Shown here: piece after piece, positions 43,938 through 53,326 of the stretch
Numbering within the stretch: the stretch's first letter is position 1
Layout: each line of letters starts with the position of its first letter
Assembly (NCBI GenBank): GCA_023511875.1
Contig: JAIMAQ010000007.1
Span: 1 to 64,000, forward strand
Reading direction: 5' to 3'
DNA length: 64,000 bases
From: Thermoflavifilum sp.
GTDB taxonomy: Bacteria; Bacteroidota; Bacteroidia; Chitinophagales; Chitinophagaceae
Program-made: the position numbers and the translations under genes
The notes under the pieces: generated by a model
Told to the model about the DNA's origin: nothing
Seen by the model: the letters and a program-made list of their open reading frames with translations, nothing else
The model's database searches: none

Positions 43938-45914
43938 ATGTATTTCGATCGCAAGGCATTGTCTGATGAGACCTTGATCCACATATTCAGGTGTTTACTT
44001 TGGCCACGCATGATTGAAGAAAAAATGCTGGTTTTATTGAGGCAAAATAAAATCAGCAAATGGTTTTCTGGCATCGGGCAAGAGGCAATTGCCGTTGGGG
44101 CCACGCTAGCCATGGATGAGGAAGAATGGATTCTACCCCTGCATCGAAATTTGGGCGTTTTTACTACTCGAGGGATGCCTTTACATCGGCTGTATGCACA
44201 ATGGAAAGGATTACCACAGGGCTATAGCAAGGGTAGGGAACGATCTTTTCATTTTGGTAGCCATGCACATCATATCTTTGGCATGATTTCTCATTTGGGT
44301 TCCCAGCTTTCTGTTGCCGATGGAATAGCCTTGGCAGATAAATTAAGCCACTCCGGGAAAGCAACGCTGGTGTTTACTGGAGAAGGAGGTACCAGCGAAG
44401 GGGAATTTCACGAGGCCCTAAATGTGGCTAGCGTATGGGACTTACCCGTTATTTTTTTGATTGAAAATAATGGATATGCTATTTCTACTCCTACCACCGA
44501 ACAATACCGATGTGAACGCTTGTCAGATAGAGCAGTAGCTTATGGCATGCAAGGGATTACTATAGACGGCAATAATGTGCTGGAGGTTTATCATGCCGTT
44601 CAACAAGCTCGTCAATACTGTATTTCTACTCATAAGCCTGTATTAATCGAATGCCTTAGTTTTCGCATTAGGGGGCATGAAGAAGCCAGTGGAACGCGCT
44701 ATGTACCCCCAGAATTGATTACTGCCTGGAAGGCAAAAGATCCCGTAGATCAATATGCTCATTATTTACTTCAGGAAAAAGTACTTACTGCACAAGATAT
44801 TCAAGATATCCGCACCGAGTTTCAGCAACAAATCGAGCAAGAATTGCAATTGGCAGAGGCTTACCATCCATCGCTACCGGATATAGACTCAGAGGTTGGC
44901 GATGTGTATGCGCCCACTCCTCCATTGCCTTTAGCTATTAGTGGGAAAATGCGAGAGAAAAAATTCATCGAAGCCATACATGAAGCATTGGAACAAGCCA
45001 TGCAAGAGCACCCCGAGCTGATTTTAATGGGGCAAGACATTGCTGAATATGGCGGAGTGTTTAAAGTAACGGAAGGGCTATTGGCACAATTCGGTAAACA
45101 ACGGGTTCGCAATACGCCTTTGTGCGAAAGCGCTATCGTTGGGACTGCATTGGGGTTGAGTGTAAAAGGCTATAAATCTGTCGTAGAAATGCAGTATGCC
45201 GACTTTGTTTCTTGTGCCTTTCACCAGATAGTAAATAATTTAGCCAAGATTCACTACCGATGGGGGCATGCTGCAGATGTAGTGATCCGAATGCCAACAG
45301 GCGCGGGTTTGAGTGGAGGACCTTTCCATTCCCAGAGCAATGAAGCCTGGTTTTTTCATGTACCAGGATTGAAAATTGTATATCCCGCCACTCCTGAAGA
45401 TGCTAAAGGTTTGCTTATTGCAGCCATAGAAGATCCCAATCCTGTACTATATTTTGAGCACAAAGCCTTGTATCGCCGTGTCTCTGGCTTAGTGCCCGAG
45501 GCTTATTATGCCGTTCCCATAGGCGAGGCCCGTGTAGTTGCTGAAGGCGAAGAATGCACAGTAGTGGCATACGGAGCCGCTGTGCATTGGGCGTTGGATT
45601 ATGCAGCCGCACATCCAGAAACCGATATCGAAATCATTGATTTGCGCAGTTTATTGCCTTTAGATATGTCCACGATCGAGCGCTCTGTGAAAAAAACAGG
45701 TAGGGTATTGGTCTTTCATGAAGATACTCTTGTGGGCGGCATTGGCGCCGAGATTTCGGCACGCATCACCGAATCGTGCTTTTCCTACCTCGATGCACCT
45801 GTCATGCGTTGTGCTAGCCTCGATACTCCTGTTCCTTTTGCTCCCCACCTAGAAGCCCAATTCTTAGCTAAATCTCGCTTCGAAAGCATTCTTCAACAAC
45901 TCCTGGCTTATTAG
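43938..45914 (+). CDS. Fused alpha/beta E1 component of a 2-oxoacid dehydrogenase (branched-chain type)
   Basis: Thiamine diphosphate-dependent decarboxylase component of a 2-oxoacid dehydrogenase complex, 658 residues with both subunits in one chain. Residues 1 to about 330 are the alpha part (FSGIGQEAIAVG, GEGGTSEGEFHEALNVASVW...NNGYAIST for ThDP/Mg binding). Residues about 345-658 are the beta part (GQDIAEYGGVFKVTEGL, RVRNTPLCESAIVGTALG). The fused form is common in Bacteroidota and is usually annotated as 2-oxoisovalerate dehydrogenase. E2 and E3 genes are not adjacent, so the substrate (branched-chain, pyruvate or other) cannot be fixed. Confidence 0.9.
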   Translation: MYFDRKALSDETLIHIFRCLLWPRMIEEKMLVLLRQNKISKWFSGIGQEAIAVGATLAMDEEEWILPLHRNLGVFTTRGMPLHRLYAQWKGLPQGYSKGRERSFHFGSHAHHIFGMISHLGSQLSVADGIALADKLSHSGKATLVFTGEGGTSEGEFHEALNVASVWDLPVIFLIENNGYAISTPTTEQYRCERLSDRAVAYGMQGITIDGNNVLEVYHAVQQARQYCISTHKPVLIECLSFRIRGHEEASGTRYVPPELITAWKAKDPVDQYAHYLLQEKVLTAQDIQDIRTEFQQQIEQELQLAEAYHPSLPDIDSEVGDVYAPTPPLPLAISGKMREKKFIEAIHEALEQAMQEHPELILMGQDIAEYGGVFKVTEGLLAQFGKQRVRNTPLCESAIVGTALGLSVKGYKSVVEMQYADFVSCAFHQIVNNLAKIHYRWGHAADVVIRMPTGAGLSGGPFHSQSNEAWFFHVPGLKIVYPATPEDAKGLLIAAIEDPNPVLYFEHKALYRRVSGLVPEAYYAVPIGEARVVAEGEECTVVAYGAAVHWALDYAAAHPETDIEIIDLRSLLPLDMSTIERSVKKTGRVLVFHEDTLVGGIGAEISARITESCFSYLDAPVMRCASLDTPVPFAPHLEAQFLAKSRFESILQQLLAY

Positions 45915-46232
45915 ATCAACAGATCTCCTACAATCATACAATCATATTTCTAATACATTAGAATAAATTATATTTATTATAATTGCTAGTTTATATCATA
46001 AACACAAGATTGCTATTTTATAAAATCATCTATTACGATTTCGTTATTGATTAATTGATTTTTATTTATATTTATATTTTTAGCTTTATATTTTTGATTT
46101 TTTAAAATTTTTAAGCAAAATTTCTTAAAATATTTTCATTTTATTTAAATAAAATTTAATTACCTTTGAATATTAATAAAACATTATAAAATTATATATT
46201 CATTTATTATTAAAAACTTTAAATTGATTTTT
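45915..46232. other. Very AT-rich intergenic region upstream of amt
   Basis: 318 bases, the most AT-rich stretch in the window, with tracts of A and T. It holds the candidate amt promoter TACCTTTG (46161-46168). No tRNA or small RNA, palindrome or coding frame was recognised. AT-richness ahead of a nitrogen-regulated gene is common. Confidence 0.5.
46161..46168 (+). promoter_or_regulatory. Candidate -7 element of amt
   Basis: TACCTTTG matches TAnnTTTG exactly, 65 bases before the ATG; the -33 position lacks a TTTG, which may mean an activator is needed. Confidence 0.4.
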
Positions 46233-47837
46233 ATGCGGAACAAATTACCCCATTTTAGCCGATGTTCAAGGGCCCCATGGGTAAAGGCGGTGATGCATCG
46301 GATGTCGAGTTTGACGGCCAAGAAATGGATGCTTACTCTTTTGTTGCTTTGCTGGCTATCTATGCCGCTATGGGCACAATTGGTGCATCCAGATCCTGCT
46401 GGCACGGCAACAGGCACCGCCAGCGATGTGCCGGCTGCACAGGCTGGCAAGCCCACTTTCCAAGAATTGGCCGATGCCGTTGGCCACAATCGCATTGCCA
46501 TCAATATCGTATGGACTCTAATCACGGGTTTTCTGGTTATGTTTATGCAGGCAGGCTTTGCCATGGTGGAAACGGGTTTTACGCAGGCTAAGAATGTGGC
46601 GCATACCATGGCAATGAACTTCATGATTTATGCTATTGGGATGCTGGGATTCTGGATATGTGGCTTTGCTTTTATGTTTGGAGGCATCGGTTCTGTTGCT
46701 GCTCTGGGGGGCACGGCCGGGCTTACTCATGAAGTGACCATACATCTTTTTGGGAAAAGCTTTGGTATTATTGGAAATTCAGGCTATTTCCTCAACAGCA
46801 GTGTGTACGACGTGGGGGTATTTACCTTGTTTTTATTCCAGTTGGTGTTTATGGATACTACGGCAACGATTCCAACTGGAGCCATGGCTGAGCGTTGGCG
46901 ATTTAAATCTTTTGTGATTTATGGATTTTTTATTTCCATGATTGTTTACCCCTTATTTGGCAATTGGGTATGGGGTGGAGGCTGGTTGGCGCAATTAGGA
47001 GTGAATTTTGGGTTGGGACACGGACATGTAGATTTTGCCGGCTCTTCTGTCGTGCATGAAGTGGGTGGAGCGGCAGCACTAGCAGGTGCATTGGTTATTG
47101 GCCCCCGATTGGGTAAGTATACCAAAGATGGAAGACCGAATTCCATACCTGGTCATAACATTCCTATGGCCATTATCGGCACGTTTATCTTGGCTTTTGG
47201 TTGGTTTGGATTTAATCCCGGTTCTACCCTAGCCGGCACTGATTTGCGCATTTCCGTGATTGCAGTAAATACCATGTTGGCTAGTGGTGCAGGCGCTTTT
47301 TTGGCTATGTTGTATACTTGGTCTACCTCTGGAAAGCCCGATCCGGGAATGATGGCCAATGGTATGTTAGCTGGGTTAGTAGCCATTACGGCTCCTTGTG
47401 CTTTTGTCAATTCCACTTCTGCAGTAATTATTGGGGCCATTGCAGGAGTATTGGTCGTAGTGGTGGCCAATTTCGTTGACCGTAAGTTGAAGATTGATGA
47501 TCCAGTGGGGGCTTTTGCTGTCCACGGAGCCAATGGTATATGGGGGGTGCTTTCGCTTGGCTTATTTGCAGATGGAAAATATGGAGATGGTTGGAATGGC
47601 GTTTCGGGCACTGTGCGTGGATTGTTTTACGGAGATGCGGGTCAGTTTGCAGCCGAATTGATCGGTGCTGTTACCTGCTTTGTGTTTGTCTTCAGTGTAA
47701 TGTATGTTTTCTTCAAGCTGTTAGATAAAGTAGTGCCCTTGCGAGTACAAGAAGAAGTGGAAGAAAAGGGTTTAGATGTTCCAGAAATGGGCGTAAAGGG
47801 CTATGTAGGAGATCAAGTAGAAATCCCCGTTTATTAA
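46233..47837 (+). CDS. amt: Ammonium transporter
   Basis: Amt/Rh channel for ammonium uptake, 534 residues, longer than the common 400-450 because of an N-terminal extension and signal-like segment (to about WLSMPLWAQ, residue 50) before the first pore helix. About eleven membrane segments follow. The pore pair of His is in VVHEVGGAAALAG (first) and FAVHGANGIWG (second). ATG at 46233; an upstream TTG at 46224 is less likely. There is no glnB/glnK beside it; nhaA and a porin follow on the same strand. Confidence 0.94.
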   Translation: MRNKLPHFSRCSRAPWVKAVMHRMSSLTAKKWMLTLLLLCWLSMPLWAQLVHPDPAGTATGTASDVPAAQAGKPTFQELADAVGHNRIAINIVWTLITGFLVMFMQAGFAMVETGFTQAKNVAHTMAMNFMIYAIGMLGFWICGFAFMFGGIGSVAALGGTAGLTHEVTIHLFGKSFGIIGNSGYFLNSSVYDVGVFTLFLFQLVFMDTTATIPTGAMAERWRFKSFVIYGFFISMIVYPLFGNWVWGGGWLAQLGVNFGLGHGHVDFAGSSVVHEVGGAAALAGALVIGPRLGKYTKDGRPNSIPGHNIPMAIIGTFILAFGWFGFNPGSTLAGTDLRISVIAVNTMLASGAGAFLAMLYTWSTSGKPDPGMMANGMLAGLVAITAPCAFVNSTSAVIIGAIAGVLVVVVANFVDRKLKIDDPVGAFAVHGANGIWGVLSLGLFADGKYGDGWNGVSGTVRGLFYGDAGQFAAELIGAVTCFVFVFSVMYVFFKLLDKVVPLRVQEEVEEKGLDVPEMGVKGYVGDQVEIPVY

Positions 47838-47904
47838 TAGCCAGCCAACAGATATAGTCACATTAAGTCAAGCCTGCTTATGATTTTTTAAAACTTATCG
47901 AATC

Positions 47905-49128
47905 ATGATCAAGTATTTGCCTACAAAGCTGGTTACTCCACTGCGAACTTTTCTAAAAGATAGTCGTTCTGCAGGTGTGATTTTAATCGTTTGTACCATG
48001 TTTTCTTTGGTGCTGGCCAACTTATCACCTATGGGGCAAGTATATGTAAACTGGTGGACGAAAGCTGTATTTGGGAATTTGATGCAAGGGCAATTGCCGA
48101 ATAGTTTGGAGGGTTGGATTAATGATGTGTTGATGAGCTTTTTTTTCTTCTTTGTGGGTGCTGAAATCAAAAGAGAGATGATTGTAGGTGAGCTAGCCTC
48201 TTTAAAGCGATCGTTATTACCGGTGTTGGCTGCACTTGGAGGCATGGTTTTTCCAGCATTGATTTATACTGTGTTTAACAAGGATACACTGTACCATCAT
48301 GGTTGGGGCATCCCGATGGCTACTGATATTGCTTTTTCGTTGGGGGTATTATCGTTGTTAGGCAAACGGGTGCCTGTACAACTTAAGATTTTCCTGATGG
48401 CATTGGCCATTATTGATGATCTAGGAGCTGTGGTGACCATTGCGCTGTTTTACGCGTTGGGCCTACACATGGGGTATTTGTTACTAGCAGGCGGTATTTT
48501 CGGTTTGCTGATTCTTTGCAATTGGGTAAAGTGTAAACCACTCGGGATCTATTTGGGGTTGGGTGCCCTATTGTGGTGGAGTTTATTTCATTCTGGCGTA
48601 CATCCCACCATAGCCGGAGTGGCCTTAGGTTTTAGTTTGCCACTTTCGCGCCTCAATCAAGTGGAATATTTCTTGCACAAACCCGTACATTTTGTAGTCC
48701 TTCCACTCTTTGCATTGGCCAATACTGCAGTAGCTTTTCCCGATTCTGGCCAAGAAATATTGCGTTCCACCATTAGTATGGGTGTGATATTGGGCTTATT
48801 TGTAGGGAAGCCATTAGGAATATTTTTATCTTCTTTCATGGCTACTCGACTGGGGATAGCTTCTCTTCCTTCGCAAACCAGCTACCAGCAATTGTTTGGA
48901 GCGGGTTTGTTGGGTGGCATTGGATTTACCATGTCTATTTTTACCACTTCACTGGCTTTCCATACTGCTGAGGCAGAAGCCATAGCTAAGTTGTCTATTT
49001 TGTTGGGATCTTTTTGTTCGGCTCTTTTAGGATATATGTATTTGTATGGCCTTACTCGGCAGACAAGAAAGCGAGCCGCAACATCTTCTTCTCCTTCACC
49101 AGAGGAGTTTGTTGTTTCAGTAGCCTAA
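47905..49128 (+). CDS. nhaA: Na+/H+ antiporter NhaA
   Basis: Electrogenic sodium/proton antiporter, 407 residues, about twelve membrane segments. The ion-binding double Asp is in ALAIIDDLGAVVTIALFY (about residues 172-173), and GWGIPMATDIAFSLG (about 135) is the other NhaA hallmark. It lies 67 bases after amt and 53 bases before the porin gene. A link with ammonium uptake (pH or sodium balance) is possible but only inferred from position. Confidence 0.94.
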   Translation: MIKYLPTKLVTPLRTFLKDSRSAGVILIVCTMFSLVLANLSPMGQVYVNWWTKAVFGNLMQGQLPNSLEGWINDVLMSFFFFFVGAEIKREMIVGELASLKRSLLPVLAALGGMVFPALIYTVFNKDTLYHHGWGIPMATDIAFSLGVLSLLGKRVPVQLKIFLMALAIIDDLGAVVTIALFYALGLHMGYLLLAGGIFGLLILCNWVKCKPLGIYLGLGALLWWSLFHSGVHPTIAGVALGFSLPLSRLNQVEYFLHKPVHFVVLPLFALANTAVAFPDSGQEILRSTISMGVILGLFVGKPLGIFLSSFMATRLGIASLPSQTSYQQLFGAGLLGGIGFTMSIFTTSLAFHTAEAEAIAKLSILLGSFCSALLGYMYLYGLTRQTRKRAATSSSPSPEEFVVSVA

Positions 49129-49181
49129 TTCCTTCTAATCATTTTGATTTTATCATTCATTGTTAATTAAATCATTTTCTC

Positions 49182-50258
49182 ATGAAACTTTTTTTTCTCT
49201 TTTTACTTCTTGACTGCATCTACTTAACAGCATTTGCACAAACAGATTCAACTAATCCTCGTGTTCAAATTTCTGGTTATGGAGATGTTTATTATCAGTA
49301 TAATTTCAATAAAAATGTTACTGATAACAAAACTAGTTTTACGAATTCACAAAATTCTTTTGAGCTTGGTATGGCCTCAGTGAAATTTCAAGGGCAATAT
49401 CGAAAAGCTGGATTCGTAGCCGATCTTGGTTTTGGTAAAAGGGAGCAGGAATTTGCTTATAACGATGATGGCATTATAGCAGCTATTAAGCAGTTGTATC
49501 TCCAATATGCCATTTCAGATCATTTTATGCTCACTATGGGAAGTTTTGCCACGCATATGGGTTGGGAATTAGTAGACCCAACGGGCAATGTGAATTATAG
49601 CATGAGCTACGCTTTCTCTTATGGTCCTTTTTTTCATACGGGTGTGAAAGCCGATGTGAATTTTGGAAAATGGACAGCCATGCTGGGCGTATTCGATCCA
49701 ACAGATCACAAAACCAGCTTTTATAACAAATACAGTGGCCTCATCAACAATCGGAAAAATATCGGTGCGCAGCTAAGTTTTGCTCCTTCACAAACCATGA
49801 AAATATATCTGAATTATTTAGAAGGCAAGGATTCTACAAAAACGATAAACCATCAACTCAATCCTATATGGACTTGGCAGGTAAATAGCCAATGGAATAT
49901 TGTATTGTGTGAATATTTTAGCTTATACAAAGCTCCTTTCACTACTATGCAAAGCTGGAGCAGTAGTGCCTTGTATCTAAATTATCGGTTCATGCCTCAT
50001 TTTGGTTTGGCATTGCGTACAGAATATTTTGCCGACAAAGACGGGGTAATTAGTTTTTCAGATGCCGATCCGGTGAGCTATTCTGGTGGAGCCCAAATTT
50101 GGTCGTTTACCTTCTCGGGGAATATTCATCTTGGGCAGTTGATGTTGATTCCTGAGTTTAGAGTAGATCATGCCGATGAAACCATTTTTAATAAGGCCAA
50201 TGGTTCCCCCACTAAAGGCACAGCTAGAGTGTTGTTTGGGGCTTATTACACTTTTTAA
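49182..50258 (+). CDS. Outer-membrane beta-barrel porin (BBP2/OmpL-like)
   Basis: 358 residues with a signal peptide (to about TAFAQ, residue 20). The mature part alternates polar and aromatic residues as in beta strands (VQISGYGDVYYQYNFNKN; FELGMASVKFQGQYRKAGFVADLGFG) and ends in a strand with terminal Phe (LFGAYYTF), the usual beta-barrel assembly signal. It matches putative porin 2 proteins of Bacteroidota, which often sit next to ammonium transporters. It probably lets small solutes such as ammonium cross the outer membrane; that is inference. Confidence 0.85.
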   Translation: MKLFFLFLLLDCIYLTAFAQTDSTNPRVQISGYGDVYYQYNFNKNVTDNKTSFTNSQNSFELGMASVKFQGQYRKAGFVADLGFGKREQEFAYNDDGIIAAIKQLYLQYAISDHFMLTMGSFATHMGWELVDPTGNVNYSMSYAFSYGPFFHTGVKADVNFGKWTAMLGVFDPTDHKTSFYNKYSGLINNRKNIGAQLSFAPSQTMKIYLNYLEGKDSTKTINHQLNPIWTWQVNSQWNIVLCEYFSLYKAPFTTMQSWSSSALYLNYRFMPHFGLALRTEYFADKDGVISFSDADPVSYSGGAQIWSFTFSGNIHLGQLMLIPEFRVDHADETIFNKANGSPTKGTARVLFGAYYTF

Positions 50259-50305
50259 TCTTTCTTAAAACATTTTTAGGGTGTATGTATCCTGTAAAAT
50301 GGAGG

Positions 50306-51544
50306 TTATTCCTGTAAAAGCTTATTGATCAGCGATTGAAATTCGGAAATGGTTTGCTGGTAATATATCCCCGTTCCCGGCCCTGCAAACCCAGTGTGGA
50401 TGTAACGAATACGACCCGATTTATCGATGAATAAAGTTGTAGGGAAGGCCTGAAAATGTTGGATATTGGGCAATGTCTTGGGGATCATTTGCGGGTCATT
50501 GTATGTTACGCCAGTGAGCAACATGGGATATTTCACCTGAAAGCGTTGCTGGAAACTCATCACGGCTTTTCTAGCTTCCTGAAAATTGGCCGAACGTTCG
50601 TAAGCAAGCGCAATTATTTCCAGTCCCTTTGGGTGATATTGCGCATATAGCTCGCTCAGGAAAGCCGTTTCATCCATGCAATTGGGGCACCAGGAACCCA
50701 TGATTTCTACCAACAGCACTTTCCCGCGATAATCGTGCAAAGCCACGGTATCTCCATTTAAATCTGGAAATTGAAAATCCAGCAATTCTTTCCCTGGGAT
50801 CACTGTAGTAAGCGATAGGGCATTGGGCAAATGAGCGGTAGAATCTTTCTTCGCCCACCAACGTGCATATCCTGCATAGCCAGAATAAAATTGTCCGTCG
50901 ACAATCGTTGAATCATTTTGGATGAAGCCGGTATACAGATACAAGTCTCCTCCATTGAAAGTAGATAATTTCAACGTATCGCCATCCACTATGCCAGCCA
51001 GGAAACGATCGTCGCCATCGCTATGCATAAAGGTGCCATAAAGCGTATCTCCTTCTTGATGAAATAAGCCCACGGCAAAAGAAGTATCGCTTCTGCCAGA
51101 ACGAAGGTAGTAAGTAGCCCAGGTACCAGAAATTTGATGTTTTGCATGATGGTGAATCTCAAAGCGGGTATTAGCCGGAATGGCACGAAATAGAAAATGC
51201 TGATCGCTGTCTGGCAAATGGCGAATCCACTGTCCTTGCAAGCTTCCATCATTTAAGGCTAATCCGTTAAAATCACTATTAAACAAGGGCATGTGGAGCA
51301 TAAAGTGCTGACGATTTTGTACAATGCTATCGATTCGAATTTTTTCGCTGCCATTGATGATGTAGGCAATGGTTTTTCCTGCACTATCTACGATTTCCAA
51401 TTGAAAAGGTATGCCAATACCATCTGGGCGATAAATATATGCTCTATAAAATCCAGCTTGCAAATGCATAGGGTGCTCCGAATGCAACCAGGCGCAACCG
51501 CTGATTAACCCCATGCCGATAAGCAGAAAATATAATTTTTTCAT
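50306..51544 (-). CDS. TlpA-like thioredoxin-fold lipoprotein
   Basis: 412 residues with a lipoprotein signal ending LISGC (lipid Cys near residue 17). The first 250 residues are beta-rich without a known domain. The C-terminal thioredoxin-like domain has the redox motif WCPNC (about residue 286) in LLVEIMGSWCPNCMDE, then VKYPMLLTGV and a PTTLFIDKSGRI segment containing the cis-Pro. Such TlpA/AhpC-like lipoproteins reduce periplasmic disulfides. It is the last gene of the HU-TPR-ribosomal-RNase G operon, 3 bases after RNase G. Confidence 0.88.
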   Translation of the reverse strand: MKKLYFLLIGMGLISGCAWLHSEHPMHLQAGFYRAYIYRPDGIGIPFQLEIVDSAGKTIAYIINGSEKIRIDSIVQNRQHFMLHMPLFNSDFNGLALNDGSLQGQWIRHLPDSDQHFLFRAIPANTRFEIHHHAKHQISGTWATYYLRSGRSDTSFAVGLFHQEGDTLYGTFMHSDGDDRFLAGIVDGDTLKLSTFNGGDLYLYTGFIQNDSTIVDGQFYSGYAGYARWWAKKDSTAHLPNALSLTTVIPGKELLDFQFPDLNGDTVALHDYRGKVLLVEIMGSWCPNCMDETAFLSELYAQYHPKGLEIIALAYERSANFQEARKAVMSFQQRFQVKYPMLLTGVTYNDPQMIPKTLPNIQHFQAFPTTLFIDKSGRIRYIHTGFAGPGTGIYYQQTISEFQSLINKLLQE

Positions 51545-51547
51545 ACC

Positions 51548-53098
51548 TTATAGCTTAATTTCTTCGCCAGAGCGGCGGTCAATAAAATGATATTCGATCA
51601 AATAATAATTGCTATCTTTTTCTATACGGATCCATTGTTTAAACTTCCACCACCATTTAAGTTGCTGGGAGATCAAGCCTTTGGTGAGGTATCCATAAAG
51701 AATGGGGTTTACGCGCAAAACCAGGTGTCGGTGGCCCTCGTCGATCAGGTATTGGATATTTTTTTCGATTTCGTCTACGATAAGCAATGTGGAGCTGATG
51801 GTGCCTGTTCCTCTGCACACAGGGCATACTTCCGAGGTAGAGATATTGACTTCAGGCCGTACGCGTTGACGCGTAATTTGCATGAGGCCAAATTTGGAAA
51901 TCGGCAAAATCGTATGTTTGGCTCGATCGCTGGCCATGAATTGCTCCATGGCTTTGAGTACAGCCCTTTTGTTTTCGGGCAATTTCATGTCAATAAAATC
52001 CACAATGATGATGCCTCCTAAATCGCGCAGCCTGAGCTGACGGGCAATTTCCTCGGCTGCCTCCAAATTGGTCATCAGTGCATTTTGTTCCTGGTTGTTG
52101 CTACTGCTTTTGTAGCCACTATTTACATCGATCACATGAAGTGCTTCCGTAGATTCTATGATCAAATACACACCACTATCGAGATTTACTGTTTTACCAA
52201 ACGAGGCTTTTACTTGCTTGGTTACTCCATAGTGATCGAAGATAGGTGCGTGGTTATGATAAAAATGGACAATATCTTGTTTTTCGGGAGCGATTTTTTG
52301 GATGTATTGTTTGACTTCTTGATATAGGTTTTTGTCGTTTACTACGATGCGGTTAAAGCTTTCGTTGAGCAAATCACGCAAGATGCTGTTGGTGCGATTT
52401 TGCTCGCTCATAATTTTTTGAGGAGGCTGAGCCCGATACAGGTTGCGCTGTATGGTCTTCCACATCTCCACTAGCTGCAGGAGGTCTTCATGAAGCTCGG
52501 CCGTTTTCTTGCCTTCGGCAGCCGTGCGCACAATGACGCCAAAATTGGCCGGGCGAATGGCCTCAACAATATGCTGCAAGCGTCGTCGTTCTTCGGCGGA
52601 ATGAATCTTTTTAGAAACGGCAACAATCTCGTTGAATGGAGTGAGTACTACATATCGACCGGGCAAAGAGATTTCGCAACTCAGTCGTGGACCTTTAGAA
52701 GATATCGGTTCTTTCAAGATTTGAACTAATATTTCAGGCTTGCCGCCGAGCACCTCTGTGATTTTGCCTGTTTTGATGATTTCGGGTTCTTTTTTAAAAT
52801 GCGCAAAGTCGAACCCACCAGGCTCCTTATCGTGGATAGCCATCTGCGTAAATTTCAGCACAGAGCGAGCATATGGGCTGAGATCAGTATAATGGAGGAA
52901 GGCATCTTTTTCATAGCCCACATCTACAAAAGCCGCATTGAGCCCCGGTATGAGTTTTTTTACTTTTCCGAGGTAAATATCTCCTACGGCAAATTGGCTA
53001 TCTCCACTTTCATGATGTAGTTCAACAAGCTTCCGATCTTCTAGCAGGGCAATGTCAACACCCCCTGCATGTGCATTTATAATGAGCTCTTTATTCAA
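51548..53098 (-). CDS. rng: Ribonuclease G/E family endoribonuclease
   Basis: Single-strand-specific RNase for rRNA and mRNA processing, 516 residues. The N-terminal S1-like region is VGDIYLGKVKKLIPGLNAAFVDVGYEKDAFLHYTDL. The catalytic metal Asp pair lies in VIDVNSGYK and IIIVDFIDM (about 325 and 367), and a Zn-link CxxC is present as CPVCRGTG (about 430). The start is TTG at 53098: homologues begin with the same MNKELIIN-type sequence, and no nearer ATG fits. It follows the 30-residue ribosomal-type gene by 106 bases. Confidence 0.93.
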   Translation of the reverse strand: MNKELIINAHAGGVDIALLEDRKLVELHHESGDSQFAVGDIYLGKVKKLIPGLNAAFVDVGYEKDAFLHYTDLSPYARSVLKFTQMAIHDKEPGGFDFAHFKKEPEIIKTGKITEVLGGKPEILVQILKEPISSKGPRLSCEISLPGRYVVLTPFNEIVAVSKKIHSAEERRRLQHIVEAIRPANFGVIVRTAAEGKKTAELHEDLLQLVEMWKTIQRNLYRAQPPQKIMSEQNRTNSILRDLLNESFNRIVVNDKNLYQEVKQYIQKIAPEKQDIVHFYHNHAPIFDHYGVTKQVKASFGKTVNLDSGVYLIIESTEALHVIDVNSGYKSSSNNQEQNALMTNLEAAEEIARQLRLRDLGGIIIVDFIDMKLPENKRAVLKAMEQFMASDRAKHTILPISKFGLMQITRQRVRPEVNISTSEVCPVCRGTGTISSTLLIVDEIEKNIQYLIDEGHRHLVLRVNPILYGYLTKGLISQQLKWWWKFKQWIRIEKDSNYYLIEYHFIDRRSGEEIKL

Positions 53099-53204
53099 GC
53101 ATCGTGAAATTTTGTTTGAGGATAAGAAATACGCCTAATGAAAACACATATGACATCCGTTCAATAGGATGTACCTTGGGCAGGAAAAATTATTTCCTGA
53201 AATG

Positions 53205-53297
53205 TTATTTTTTCTTCTTATGTCGGTTTTTCCTGAGGCGTTTCTTGCGTTTGTGAGTGGCGATCTTATGTCTTTTTCTTTTTCTACCACAAGGCAT
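53205..53297 (-). CDS. AURKAIP1/COX24-domain small basic protein (probable ribosomal)
   Basis: A 30-residue protein, too short for most gene finders, starting ATG and ending TAA. It is almost entirely Lys/Arg/His, beginning MPCGRKRKRHK and ending RKNRHKKKK. The sequence is strongly conserved in Bacteroidota and matches the AURKAIP1/COX24 domain, related to mitochondrial mS38 and actinobacterial bS22, small-subunit ribosomal proteins. A ribosomal location here is inferred from that relationship. It lies between the TPR gene and RNase G. Confidence 0.9.
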   Translation of the reverse strand: MPCGRKRKRHKIATHKRKKRLRKNRHKKKK

Positions 53298-53326
53298 AAC
53301 GTAAAAATTTTAGTGAACAAATAAAT

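Noticed and set aside
53135-53320. 61-codon minus-strand frame around the COX24 gene
   Set aside because: Out-of-frame shadow of the conserved 30-codon gene, which explains the region better.
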